Shown here: positions 1 through 10,918 of the stretch, in pieces
How positions within the stretch are numbered: the stretch's first letter is position 1
Layout of the letters: every line of letters starts with the position of its first letter
Origin: Peronospora farinosa
Lineage: Eukaryota > Oomycota > Peronosporomycetes > Peronosporales > Peronosporaceae
Assembly (NCBI GenBank): GCA_947646735.1
Contig: CANTFK010000891.1
Location: forward strand, 124,001-188,000
Direction: 5' to 3'
Length of the DNA: 64,000 bases
Made by a program: the position numbers and the translations under genes
The notes under the pieces: generated by a model
Database searches by the model: none
Told to the model about the DNA's origin: nothing
The model's input: the letters and a program-made list of their open reading frames with translations, nothing else

Positions 1-586
1 TGTTTCTACACCATCAATAACCTTCACCGAGCCAAAACCAACGCCGAAATTCGACGCGAGACACAGCAACTCGAGAAGCATCACGGGCGAAAAACAAAAG
101 AGAATTTTGTATCGAGACGCGAGGAAGCGCACCACGTCGTCTACAACGGCAATTGTGTACAGTCCCAAAACTGTGTAATAAGACCACTCAGTGACGTCGT
201 ACGAGTTGAGTCTGGACATGGTGAGGCTCAGGATGGCGCATGACACGAGCAACTGCACAGGTCGATTCTACTCAAACGCGAAATAGGTCAGACATAGTAC
301 AATATTATATACAATTGATGCAATTATTCCTTACAATAATGGCAGCCGTACGAGACGTACGTGCCCATGTACGACATTGAAGTGAAAACCCAATCTCGCC
401 CTTACGCAACGATTTGCGTTGACGACGTGAAGCGATTGTCCAGATCAATGCAATGAAGACGAGACCAATCAAGAGATAAATGGCATATAGCACCTGTTCC
501 TGCGTATGTGCCCAATTGGCTACACAACGAGGTGTGGTAGTCGTGACGTTGGTCTCTTTGTTTTGGTTTACGCAGATCATTCTCAT
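1..586 (-). CDS. BK-type potassium channel-like membrane protein, 5' part (partial)
   Basis: Exon 1 runs 586 to 335 and exon 2 from 267 through the left window edge. A 67-bp intron (268-334, donor GTAAGG, acceptor TAG) keeps the frame in phase 0. The visible protein has a short N-terminus, a first hydrophobic helix (YAIYLLIGLVFIALIW), a basic stretch (RRQRKSLRK), then further hydrophobic segments, including one reading LYTIAVVDDVVRFLASRYK and another reading FSPVMLLELLCLASNF. A lone N-terminal helix followed by S1-S3-like helices resembles the S0-S3 layout of calcium-activated BK channels, which are numerous in oomycetes. The pore and calcium-sensing parts lie outside the window, so ion selectivity is inferred only. 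It could be another voltage-gated channel of the same superfamily. Divergently oriented to HAT1. Confidence 0.55.
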
Positions 587-1219
587 GGTGAAAGGTCAAC
601 TGACGTTCTATATTTTTATAGACGGGATGCGGTACAAGGAGGAGGGGTGGGGGTGTTCGACAAAAGAGAAGGATTACGGAATCACGATACGAGAAGGATT
701 GGCTTTTCTTTTTCTTTAGACACAAAAGTCGTTTTAGATGAGAGATTTTAATTGGGTACAATACGTAATGAAAACGAGAGGATGGGAGATGTGGCATTGA
801 GACAGGTCAAGTTGCAAACATGATCAAGTTTACGCTTGGTTTAAAGTCGCCATGATCGTGTCATTTGTTATTCCGTCGTACGACTTCTGCTCGTCCAAGG
901 CTAAGGTGGCGAGCATACTTTATAATTCAACGGAGATATACATACACATATATATACAGTCAAGTACGAGATTATTTACATGTGAAACTACAGACTCAAA
1001 TAGCCGAATACATTCTAGTACTTGACAATACGGTAGTAAATGCTATTGTAAGTGAAATCAACAGATGAACACTGACTGAAAACGAGTGGTTCACATCAGT
1101 CGACCGAATCTAACTTCTATGCATCTTATCTTAGCCCTTCATCCGATAATAGAGTCGTGTACACACTTAATTGTAAATCGCAAATTTGTAGAAATTTCAT
1201 TTTTTTGGGAAATACAAAA
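587..1219. other. Intergenic region between divergent genes
   Basis: About 630 bp separating the channel-like gene (minus) from HAT1 (plus). Only short out-of-context reading frames are present. A TCATTTTTTTGG stretch at about 1197-1208, just before the HAT1 ATG, is vaguely like an oomycete initiator but is not convincing. No RNA gene or repeat is seen. Confidence 0.5.
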
Positions 1220-2828
1220 ATGGCGTCAAGTGGAACCAAACGACCAGCGAATGAGGATCAGACGTCTCTTGTGAAGCGTGTTCGCTTTGCACGATCGGTT
1301 TGCTCTACATCAGTCATGTCCCTAGCAATTGGTATACACAACATTCACTTGCAACTCATTAGCTATCAGTCTAACGACTCGCTATTTGTTGCAGCAACGG
1401 ATGCTGATCAAGTTGAAGCACAGACACTCAAATGGTTTGCTCCCAAGTTTACGTACCACGCATTCGGGATTGATGAAGTCATTGATGGCTATGATGAGCT
1501 CAATATCTCTGTGATTTTCAATGGATTCGACTTCCGGGCCTTGCTAGACATCACGTTTAAAGAGAAAGAAGACACGTGAGAGATGCACGGGCTTGATGGT
1601 TAGCACAGATTTGTTGCTGAGCTTTCAATGTTGTGTGAATGCAGTGCAGATGACGTCGTTGCAAAACTGGTATCGTCGCTACCGCAGGACTTTGTCCAGG
1701 ACAAAGCGGACTTTGTGGTGGCGCTGCGCAAGGCAGCGACTGACTTTACTTGTCCTCCTGGGAATTGCATCGAGTCTTACACTACTACTGCAAAAAATGA
1801 CGAAGAACCAGCAGGAAAGCGGTACTTTGACATTTATGAGTGCAAGCTAGAAGACAATGAACCAGCCCAGAAGCTTTTTGCAAATTTGCAGACACTTTCG
1901 CCGTGGTTTATCGAAGGTTCGTCTTCTCATTTGTTGCAATCTTACGAGTACTCGACCGTTTTCACGAACGTTTCAGTGCAGGAGCCGACGCAGTCGATGT
2001 CATGGATCCGCGATGGGTAATATACTTGATCTACGAGCGGACGAAGGCCAGCAGCGGAGCTTTTTGCCCCGTAGGATTCATCACAGTCTTTAAATTTTGC
2101 AATCCTCTCGGACGAAAGGCTGCGTACTGCAAACCTGACCAGAACGAAACGCACCGCATATGCCAGGCTCTCATCTTCCCCACGCACCAGCGCCAAGGTA
2201 AGTTGACAATGTGTGGGTACGTGCGAGATGATTTCTAACGGCGATGTGACGTATAGGCCACGCCGAGCGCTTGGTGCGTTGTATTCATGCACAAGCAATG
2301 GCGAACCATCATGTGTATGAACTTACTGTAGAAGATCCAGTGCCAGGTTTTTCTTGTGTACGTAAAGTCTGCAAATACTTGAATCTGTCGGTGAAAAAGC
2401 TCACCTGTTTGATTGTTTTGCGGCAGCTTCGAGACCTTGTTGATCTCAAAAATTGCATCAAGCACGAGTTTTTCTGTCTCCCACCGGAAGCAAGTGGAGA
2501 TGCAAGCGGCACCGGGCGTGGCACAGCACAACTAACGACCGCCGATGTCCATGCTGTGCAGGAGACACTCAAACTCACGCATAAGCAGGTGCAGACCTGC
2601 TACGAAGCTCGGAAGCTCACGTTTGTCGACCAAAACGATGAGACACAGCGCAAAACGTTCCGTCTTGAAGTAAAAAAGCGGCTGTTTCGATTGCATACGG
2701 AGGAATTGGACGCCATGGGCAGCGCTGATCGTCGCAAATCCTTTCTTGATACGGAATATAAGCGTTTGGAGACGCATTATCAGCTAATGGCTTCAAAACT
2801 TAATCTTGTGAATATTAGCCAATTATAA
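1220..2828 (+). CDS. HAT1: Histone acetyltransferase type B catalytic subunit (HAT1)
   Basis: Four exons: 1220-1575, 1645-1916, 1982-2197 and 2257-2828. Together they give an uninterrupted 471-residue protein; the introns are 69, 65 and 59 bp. HAT1 acetylates newly made histone H4 at Lys5/Lys12 before chromatin assembly. Exon 1 carries the HAT1 N-terminal domain (KFTYHAFGIDEVIDGYDEL). Exons 2-3 join to give WFIEGADAVDVMDPRWVIYL, the segment leading into the GNAT core. The acetyl-CoA loop HQRQGHAERLV is split by intron 3, and YELTVEDPVPGF carries the conserved acidic active-site region. The C-terminus is a Lys/Arg-rich helical extension. The ATG at 1220 gives MASSGTKRP; an in-frame ATG at 1157 is possible but would add a sequence unlike the family. 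The second intron uses donor GTTCGT; it was chosen over a 29-bp alternative because it restores the family motif. Confidence 0.88.
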
Positions 2829-2940
2829 AGTAGATTGAATCTAGCTCGTAACCAATAGCAAATCGATATAGAAGTTTTGAGAAGGGAGAGGTACGACGAC
2901 GGTAGCACATCTCGGTTGTCAGCTGTATAGACACTTTAGA

Positions 2941-4681
2941 ATGAGTGGCAGTCTCGATCCTACACTGAAGTATGAACTAGTTGAACGTATAGGTGGCGGT
3001 GCATTTGGAGAGGTCTTTAAGGGGTTTAATACTCAGACAAATGAGGTGGTTGCCATTAAAATCATCGATCTCGAGTCCGCGGCTGATGAGATCGAAGATG
3101 TGCAGCAGGTGCGACCGTCTCTTGCTTTAATTTGGTGAAAGGGTTGTGGCTTTTGCGTACTAGTTGATTACTGTATATGAGTAGGAAATTCACGTGCTGT
3201 CCCAGTGTTCATGCGACCAACTTACGACGTACTCGGGCTCGTTCATTGCAGGGACAAAGCTGTGGTTAGTTGTATTGTGATGCTGTCTAAGCTGACGGTC
3301 GTGGGTATACAAATTAACACATGATAATACTGTGATGTAGGATCATTATGGAATATCTATCAGGTGGCTCGGTGCTGGACAGTATGCGGAAAGGGCCTCT
3401 GGATGAAGCCTTCATTGCCATTATTCTACGTGAATTATTGAAGGGTCTTGAGTATTTGCACTCGGAGAAGAAGATTCATCGAGATATTAAAGCTGCAAAC
3501 GTGCTGCTGAGTGGAGACGGTCATGTGAAGCTTGCGGATTTTGGCGTCACAGGTCAAATCACAGAGACAATGACGAAACGCAATACGGCAGTGGGTACTC
3601 CATTTTGGATGGCGCCTGAAGTGATTCAAGAATCCGAGTACGACTTCAAGGCCGACATATGGTCGCTGGGCATCACTGCAATTGAGATGGCAAAAGGTGC
3701 ACCTCCCCTTGCTGAGTACGTGACGTTCTCTTAGGTTATCGCATTGCGGGCCGAAGTGACGTACTGTTTCGTATTTTTAACAGCATCCACCCGATGAAAG
3801 TGCTTTTCATGATCCCGACGATGGATCCGCCTGTGCTCGAAGGCAGTTTCTCGCCGCGATTTGCCGATTTTGTCTCGTGTTGCTTGCAAAAGGCCCCACA
3901 GGATCGACCAACTGCGTCCGAGTTACTACGTCACCCATTCATTCGTTCTGCTAAACACATCTCACATCTCACGGAACTTTTGGATCGAAACCAATTACAA
4001 GACCAGCAGCAAGATGGAGAAGACGAAGGCTCATTTGACGACAAAAGTGGCTTCAACAATGGCAACATGGATAACAGCTATTTCGCTTCGGGTCATGATG
4101 ATACGTTACCGATGGCATATGGTCAACGGGATAGCAGCAAACGCCATGCTCGAGGCGCATCGGTGGGAAGCGGGTGGGATTTCAATACCATCCGTTTATC
4201 GTCTACCACTCTCCAACAGGAGTTGAAGGCTCAAGCAGAAGCGGCTGCCGCAGAAGCCGCTAGTCACAGCGATCCATGTACTCTCGGAATGGCTGGTGAA
4301 AACGAACATTCATCAGTTGATGATTTGATATCTTCTATTACGACCCCACTTCATGAGGTCGAGAACGAAGACGAAGGTGAAGAGGACGACGCATTCGACA
4401 GCATTGTGAAGCCCGCGATCAGTGATGTGCTGGAGCGTGTTCTTCATTCGTCAAGTACTGGATTCATGACGCCGACTCATCGTGATGCTGCAGAGGCTGC
4501 TACAGAGGTGCAAGAAGATCTCCTTTTTGAGCTGCTGCACGTTTTTGACAACGTAAGTCAACAGAAAGGTCTGCTCCGGCAAGTGCTGCGGAGCCTGGCT
4601 GACTACACAAACGTAGAAATGTCCCCCTCCAGCGCAAATGCAAACGGTAGCACAGAAAGCACATTGTCGCAGACATCATAG
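2941..4681 (+). CDS. Ste20-like (germinal-centre/MST type) Ser/Thr protein kinase
   Basis: Exons 2941-3108, 3185-3264, 3341-3715 and 3784-4681 join in frame to give 506 residues; introns are 76, 76 and 68 bp. The N-terminal kinase domain has the Gly loop [18 protein letters not shown] with the catalytic Lys, the catalytic loop [15 protein letters not shown], and the Ste20-family activation segment [14 protein letters not shown]. The short N-terminus ahead of the kinase domain and the EIEDVQQE helix match the GCK-III/MST class (STK24/25/26 or Hippo-like kinases), which act in polarity, cell-cycle exit and stress signalling. The C-terminal tail (about 230 residues) is acidic, with an alanine-rich helix ([13 protein letters not shown]), and has no domain I recognise. 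The gene starts 112 bp downstream of HAT1 on the same strand and converges on the kinesin gene. Confidence 0.88.
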
Positions 4682-4924
4682 TTGTTGGCCATAGGTGTCA
4701 AATATGCACAAGTCCGTTAACATTTGTTTGGGCACTGCCTTTTACTGCTTTTTACGCAAATCCTTCTCTCACATTCGAAAATTGTCGATATCGCCGCTTT
4801 TCATGAAACTGCGATTTTACAAGAACCGAAGGTGATCTTCGATCGATCACCATGCTGACCTCAAGGTACGTGTGCTCTCTGTCACGTCTAAAGCGCTTCG
4901 CTGTGTATCTTGACGTTCAGTCAG

Positions 4925-7900
4925 CTATTTCCAAACACCCTGATCGGTTTTAGAGGTTGTCCGCGCTGATTTTGAGCCTAGAGAACTTGCGCGTTTGCTA
5001 CTTGGCGGACTCTGACTTGCACTAATACCATTGCTCGACGCGTTACTGGACGGCAAACGTGATCCTGCCGACCTGGGAGCTACCGTGGGCGTCTTTGTAA
5101 CGCGACTGGCACCAGGCGCGTGTGCGCTTGTTACTCGACTGTCAGAACGAACATTTTTTGACTTCTTCATCGGTGGCGAAGACAACGGCAGCCGCGGAAT
5201 GAGCGAGGACGTGCTTCGTCGCCTGGCCTCCGTTAACAATTGCCGTAGCTTTTTAATCTCTTCTTCACGCTCATAAAGCAGTTTTTGCTGTGCCACTTGC
5301 TGCGACGAAGAAATACGCGTCTTAGAGCTTTGCTGTCGAAGCAAGCGTTGAGCAGCTTCGCGTTGTTCTGCCTCCTTTTGTTTTGTCTCCCGCTCAGCCT
5401 TCAGCTGGTTATTTACATCATCCACGAGTCGTTTCAGAGATTCGTTTTGAGTTTTGAGACTCTCATTTTGCGTCTCCCATGCCCTAAGCCGGTTCTGCAG
5501 CGTTGACGACTGTTTTTCCGACTGGTTCTTTTGGTCTCGTTTCTGAAGGAGAGGAGGCATCGGAACCATGACGTGAGAACAAATGCCTCCCCGGATTAAA
5601 AGCAGACCGACAGCGACTTACCAGAGCAACAACAGACTGTTGCGATTGCATATACTTCCTCTTGGAAATCTGCATCTGCTGCTTTAAAGACTGGAGCTCT
5701 GAGAATGCCTTCTTGGCAGACAAAATATCCTTCTTGTTCTTCACAATCTGGTTTCGGCCCACCACAATATTCCGCACGCGTTCCGCCAGCTGCAACGACC
5801 GATATGTCTCGCTAGCGTTCTCAATAGTCGGACCAACGTTAACAATCATCACTGTCTTACACGACGAGTTTAGCACATCCTGCAGCAAATATGTGAGTTT
5901 TGAATTGCGGTATGGAATGTGAGCCATCTTCTTGTCCAGCGCCTCCATCACATCGGCTAGGGCTGACAGAGATTTGTTGATATGAGCGGCCTCTCGGAGC
6001 ATATCTCCGCTCACATTGCTTTTCTTGACTCTTTCTGAGCCAGCTAGATCAACAAGATACAGCTTGCCACACGCTTCTTCTTCGGCTTCAAGGTCGGCTG
6101 AATCTCTATCGGCATCATCGTTGTCCAGCCGGCGTTTCGAAATTTGCACAATCACGATACTGTGCGATCGACTACTATGCATATTCGAATTTGTCTTGCC
6201 TGTGACGCGGTTCGTTTGCGCGATCCGTAACACGTCTATTGTTTGTTGAGGAGAAGAGACAGTCGACATAGTCAGATCAGGAACACATATATCTCCAGTC
6301 GCCGAATCGTGACGAATTTCTAGTGCCTTGTTGGTACTGTTGATCAAGTCGCGCACTGAATCGTTGTAGATTTCCAGCACGCCCACTTGCACGTGATAGA
6401 CTGACGACTCAGTTGCAGTATGCAAACCGTTCATCTCATCGTCTTGATCCTCAGTGGTGGCAGGTTCAACAGCATAAATTGCTCCACGCAACTGAATCGA
6501 CTGAAAGATGTGACTGATGACTTTGTAGTTTAGACCAGGATCACTGGGAGTACCTTCCATAGTGTACGTTTTGCCCGAACCAGTTTGCCCGTACGCGAAA
6601 ATGCATGCCTTGAACCCGTCGACAACTGACTGTGCAATCGGCTCCACTTCACGAAAGACGTCATTTTGCGTCTCTTCCGGACCCAAAATTCGATCAAAAG
6701 TAAACACTTTCCATGAACTGTTGTTTGCTAAGTCTTCCATATTCCCGTTGCTAGCTGTCTTCTCATCAGAGTCGGTAGGCGTCAAACGATCAGACCGAAA
6801 ATCCATGGCAGCTAAATCTGACTGGTTCACCACATTAACTGCCAACTTCGAACCCCATGACTTCTCCAGCTCTTCATTGATGACCGGTCGTACACGACAG
6901 AATACTTGGATGTTACCGCAGACAGTCTGTAGACGTGAAAGTAGCGAAGCATTACGGGTTCGTTCCGCTAGGTACTTTCGCGCAAGCTGCTCTGGCGTGA
7001 AGTTCACTTGCAGCACGTCAGCTGACACCCGCTTTGCAGGTATAACGCTCGTAGACGTTCCTTCTTGACTCCTTAGTCGCGCATTCTCTGCGGACAGAGA
7101 GTTCAAAGACGTGCGCATCGTTCTAATTTCCATCATCAGTCGTTTCGATTCGGCCGCGTCTGAGACAGATGGCACAGCTGAAACGGTCGACGTGCGCTCA
7201 AGCTCAGACATTCTCTTGTTCGCTTCATCAATCTGTTTCTGAAGGTCTGAATTCAGGTTTTTCAGTTCTTCCACTTCTTTACGATTTTGCGATATTTCAC
7301 CCTTGTCATACTGCAGTTTCCGTTCGAGCTCGCTGCGCTCTTGCTTGCTTTCCTCCAGGTTCCTTGTCCAAGTCTCGATTTGTTCCTTCAACTCATCTAC
7401 AGTTTCGCACTCTTGTGCGAGACGGGATTTGAGTTGGCGCTCATTCTCCGCTAGGTCATCATACTGTGACTTGACGATCTCCAGCTCTTCCTTGATGCTG
7501 CTAATGATCTTTTCTTTGCTTTCCAGCTCGTTCCGCATCTTCTCGCGCTCATTTGTAAACTCAATGCCCCCATCATTAAGTGTCGCCATTTCAGACTGAA
7601 GTTTCAGCAGAGATTCCCGAAGCTCTTCAATCTGTTCGTCGCGAGCACGGATTTCTTGAGACTTTCCAATCAGTTCGTCAGTCATGTCCGTCATTTCTGC
7701 CTCCATGGCCTCCATGTGGGCAAGACTCTCATGAAGTTGCTGCACCTCAGCTTCAATCGCCGTGCGGGCCTCCATCTCATCCTGGAGACTGGACGATAGA
7801 GCCTCTATCTCCTCTTTCAGCGACTCGATCAGCGCTTCACGATTGATCTGGTCACGTTCATGGACCGTTGAATGCTGCTGTGGCTTCTCATTGTAGCTCA

Positions 7901-8540
7901 AGTCATACCCTTCCTCATCATCTGACTGGCTGCGTGTCGTGGCCATGCTATCATTCCCTGAGAACGATCCACGGGTTTCTGACGCCGTCGTAGCGTCTTC
8001 ATACTTTTGCTGAAGAGCATACAGCTCTGACTTGAGGTCCATGATCTCCGTCCGGAATCGTTCCGTAGCCATTTCGTGCTCATGCTCCAGCTCTTCCTGG
8101 TCACTTATCAAAAACACCTTCTCCTCTATCTCCCGCTCCATCTTGTGTCTCAGATCAGACTCCGTAGCCTGCAAAACACGCACCTGCGTCTCTAATTCAT
8201 CCTGTTGTTGTTCAAGAGTCCGCCGAGCTTTCACGGCCGTCTCAAGCTCGACACGCGTCACTTCGAGCTCTTTCTCAAACTTGTGTGTCTGGTCCAGTGC
8301 TTCCTCCAATTTGCTACGTGCAAGCTGTAAATCACGTTCAAAGTACTGATTTTTCGTTAACAAATGGACGTTACGCTTCTCGACACGAGAAAGCTCTTGC
8401 TCCAGCTCCTGTTCGAGCTCGTGACTCGACTGTGTGTACTCATCAAACTCATCCTGCATGTGCTTAAGCTCCTGTGACTTCTTGCGTAGCTCCTCACGTA
8501 GAACAAAGACATTATCTTCATCTTCTGATCCGCTCTCCAT
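4925..8540 (-). CDS. Kinesin-14-like motor protein with central motor domain
   Basis: Two exons, 8540-5622 and 5542-4925, with a 79-bp intron (donor GTAAGT, phase 0), give about 1178 residues. Residues 1 to about 530 are almost continuous heptad coiled coil. The motor domain starts at about residue 541 with GNIQVFCRVRPV, the neck-motor junction typical of kinesin-14. The P-loop GQTGSGKT lies near 648-656, switch I SSRSHS near 785, switch II VDLAGSERV near 830, and the motor ends near 920 (LAERVRNIVVG). Classical kinesin-14s end with the motor, but here about 255 more residues follow: a second coiled coil, then a Ser/Arg/Lys-rich tail, as in some plant KIN14 proteins. It should bind microtubules and probably acts in spindle or minus-end transport; directionality is inferred from the neck. 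It is divergent from the acid phosphatase with 233 bp between them. Confidence 0.88.
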
Positions 8541-8773
8541 ACTGACGGTAGAAGCGTTATGGGGACAAGCGTTCTCCCCTTCTGTCGTTTCATGTTACTT
8601 AAACAAGTTACTTCAACGCCCTCTCTTGGATAAAGTACGAAATCAGATTGTTGCGTTTTGATTGGCAAATTGTCGACGGCCCAAGCGACGCCAGGAGTTT
8701 TGCCGTCGACCTGCTGCTGCTGCTGCTGGTGCACTTTGAGACCGGCGCTAGGGTCAAGACTAGTTGACAGAGA

Positions 8774-10685
8774 ATGCAATTTGCTGTGACAATTGCTGCC
8801 TTAATGGGCATATGTCCTGTGGCTATGATGGCTGGACCATACGATGGCTGGGCGCCGCATCGTTACTGTAACTCATTGGATAACATCGAGACAACGCGTA
8901 TCCCGCCGCTCACCTCGGAGCAGGCAGAGCTCGTGGAGTCGCTGGAGCAAGTCCAGATTATTGCACGACATGGTGCTCGTGCACCTTACGCGAGAATTTT
9001 CTGTTGGGACTCGCCCAAGCATAATCCAATGAACGCCGAGTGGAACTGCAGCACCATTTCCGTCTCGGTATGTGGGTCCGATGAGCTTTGTCTCGTTATG
9101 GTGACTGGCTATGAGTTGGCTAGTAGCTGATATGACACTTTTATAGTCGCAGGAAATCAATTCCAAGGAGGAGTCGAAGGTTTTCGGTCGCTTGTACCGC
9201 AAGTCGTACATTGACGGACACAATATTCTCAATGGAGACTGCATTGTTGGCGGACTGCTTGAATCGGGACGTCAGCAGCATATGATGAACGGACAGTACG
9301 TAACGAAGTGCCTGTGTGAGGCACCAGATTGTTAGACTTACAAGCGCTGACGACCGTACTGTAGGTTTCTTCGTGACGCGTACGTGGGCAAAGGCTCACT
9401 CAAGCTCTTTCCCACTGCAAAGTTGTCAGTATGTTGACCATGTATTGCTAGTTACTGTCATCATGGGTGAATCGTGCTTACATTTACCTTATGTATTATC
9501 GTGGCAATCAGGACCTCGAGTTGTCAGAGATCTATCTCCGAAGTGATGACCAAGAGAGGACGCTGGGATCAGGCCAAGCGCTGATAAACGGTCTCTTTCC
9601 GATTGACGGTACCCCATCATTTGAGCTTCACCGCATGCTGTCATGGAATGTTGCAGATTACTCGATGGACTACATCAGCCCCAACAAAAAGATTTGCCCG
9701 CTCATGAAACACATTGAACAGATGTCGAACGAGAGTCCTGAGTTTTGGGGTCACCTCCGAGACCCTGCTACCGTTGAAATCGAGCGCCATTTTAGTGACG
9801 TTGTCGGCGACTTCTCCTGGGACTCAGTACTGGAGTGCCTAAGCACAGCCCGTTGCAGTAATCTTGAGCTGCCAGATGGAGTGGATGAAGAGACGTTCAC
9901 CAAGACCTACCACGAAGTTGAAGTGCTCCAAGGAATCTTTCTAACTTACAATGATTCGTGGTACGCAAAGGTTGCGATGCAACCGCTAGCGCACGATATG
10001 CTCACCCGGCTCAATGGCGCGCTGAATGGTGATCCAGACGCGTACAAGCTCTCTGTCACGATGGGTACGCATGCACTTATGCTAGGCTTGAGTACCTCTT
10101 TTTGTCTTAATCGCTCTTGTTGATTACAGCTCACGATTCAACTATCATGCCATTCCTGGCTGCAACCGTGAAGGAGAACTGGGATCGTACTTGGACTCCG
10201 TACGCAGGCATGCTGGTGCTTGAAGTTTACAAGACCAAGAGTGGATCACATGCCGTTCGGATGATTTTTCATGGAGAACCTCAACTTCTTCCTGACTGTC
10301 GTGATAGTACGTACTCAAAGTACAATATCGAGTTTGTGTCTGTTGTTGAGATTATTGAATGGAGATGGTTCTAACTTTGTCGAGTACATTGTTTGTCATT
10401 GCAGCTCTATGTGATATTGACGAATTTTTCCAGGCATTTGCCTTTGCGCACAATCCACGCACCGAGAACGACTGCAAATTGCCGAAAACGAAAAAGGGAA
10501 GAAAAAACCCTTCGTCAAGTCTGAGTACGATGGCCGATGGACAGAATCATTTCACTGCAGCTAACTACATTGGGAGTTACTTGCTGCTGGGTCTGGTTGC
10601 TGTTGCTGGATTGCTTGCTCTTCGTCGGCACAATCGTCAACATGAAGTGCGCGGTGCTGATGAAAACATTTCTCTCCTTCAGTAA
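8774..10685 (+). CDS. Histidine acid phosphatase, membrane-anchored
   Basis: Six exons (8774-9067, 9147-9295, 9365-9428, about 9512-10064, 10130-10306, 10405-10685) join in frame to about 505 residues; introns are 65-98 bp. A signal peptide (MQFAVTIAALMGICPVAMMAG) is followed by the histidine-phosphatase signature ARHGARAP near residue 64, whose His forms the phospho-enzyme. The proton-donor motif AHDST is assembled across intron 4. Substrate-pocket residues IYLRSDDQERT sit between them. A hydrophobic helix near the C-terminus (YLLLGLVAVAGLLALRR) with a short charged tail indicates type I membrane anchoring, so the catalytic part should be extracellular or in the vesicle lumen. The acceptor of intron 3 is ambiguous (9511 or 9520, both in frame). 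Substrate is not predictable: it could be phosphomonoesters, phytate-like compounds or inositol phosphates. Confidence 0.87.
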
Positions 10686-10918
10686 AAGTAGCAGTAGTAC
10701 TTAACATTGCTGAAGTGGCCGATCAATAAAACGTACCTACTTGAACTATGAAGTGTAGTCATGTAACTCTTTTTCTCAGATCAGCTAAGTGTACGTAAAC
10801 CATGCGTAAAATTGGTACATGTTAGAATAGGTACCATTCTACCTACTGTTGGTACCAATTCTACCATTCCGAGGGATACCAATTCTACCTACGGTTGGTA
10901 CGAAAGTGAAGAAGTGCC
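10686..10918. other. Intergenic region with GGTACCAATTCTACC direct repeats
   Basis: Between the acid phosphatase and the reductase gene. At about 10829-10902 there are three to four imperfect copies of a motif close to GGTACCAATTCTACC, partly palindromic through GGTACC. They lie just upstream of the start at 10919. They may be regulatory or simply a short local duplication. Confidence 0.35.

Noticed and set aside
402..797. 131-codon minus-strand frame overlapping the channel gene
   Set aside because: It overlaps the better-supported channel exon in another frame and has no motif.
1948..1976. Alternative 29-bp second intron in HAT1
   Set aside because: Too short for splicing; the 65-bp intron at 1917-1981 restores the conserved WFIE...RW segment.
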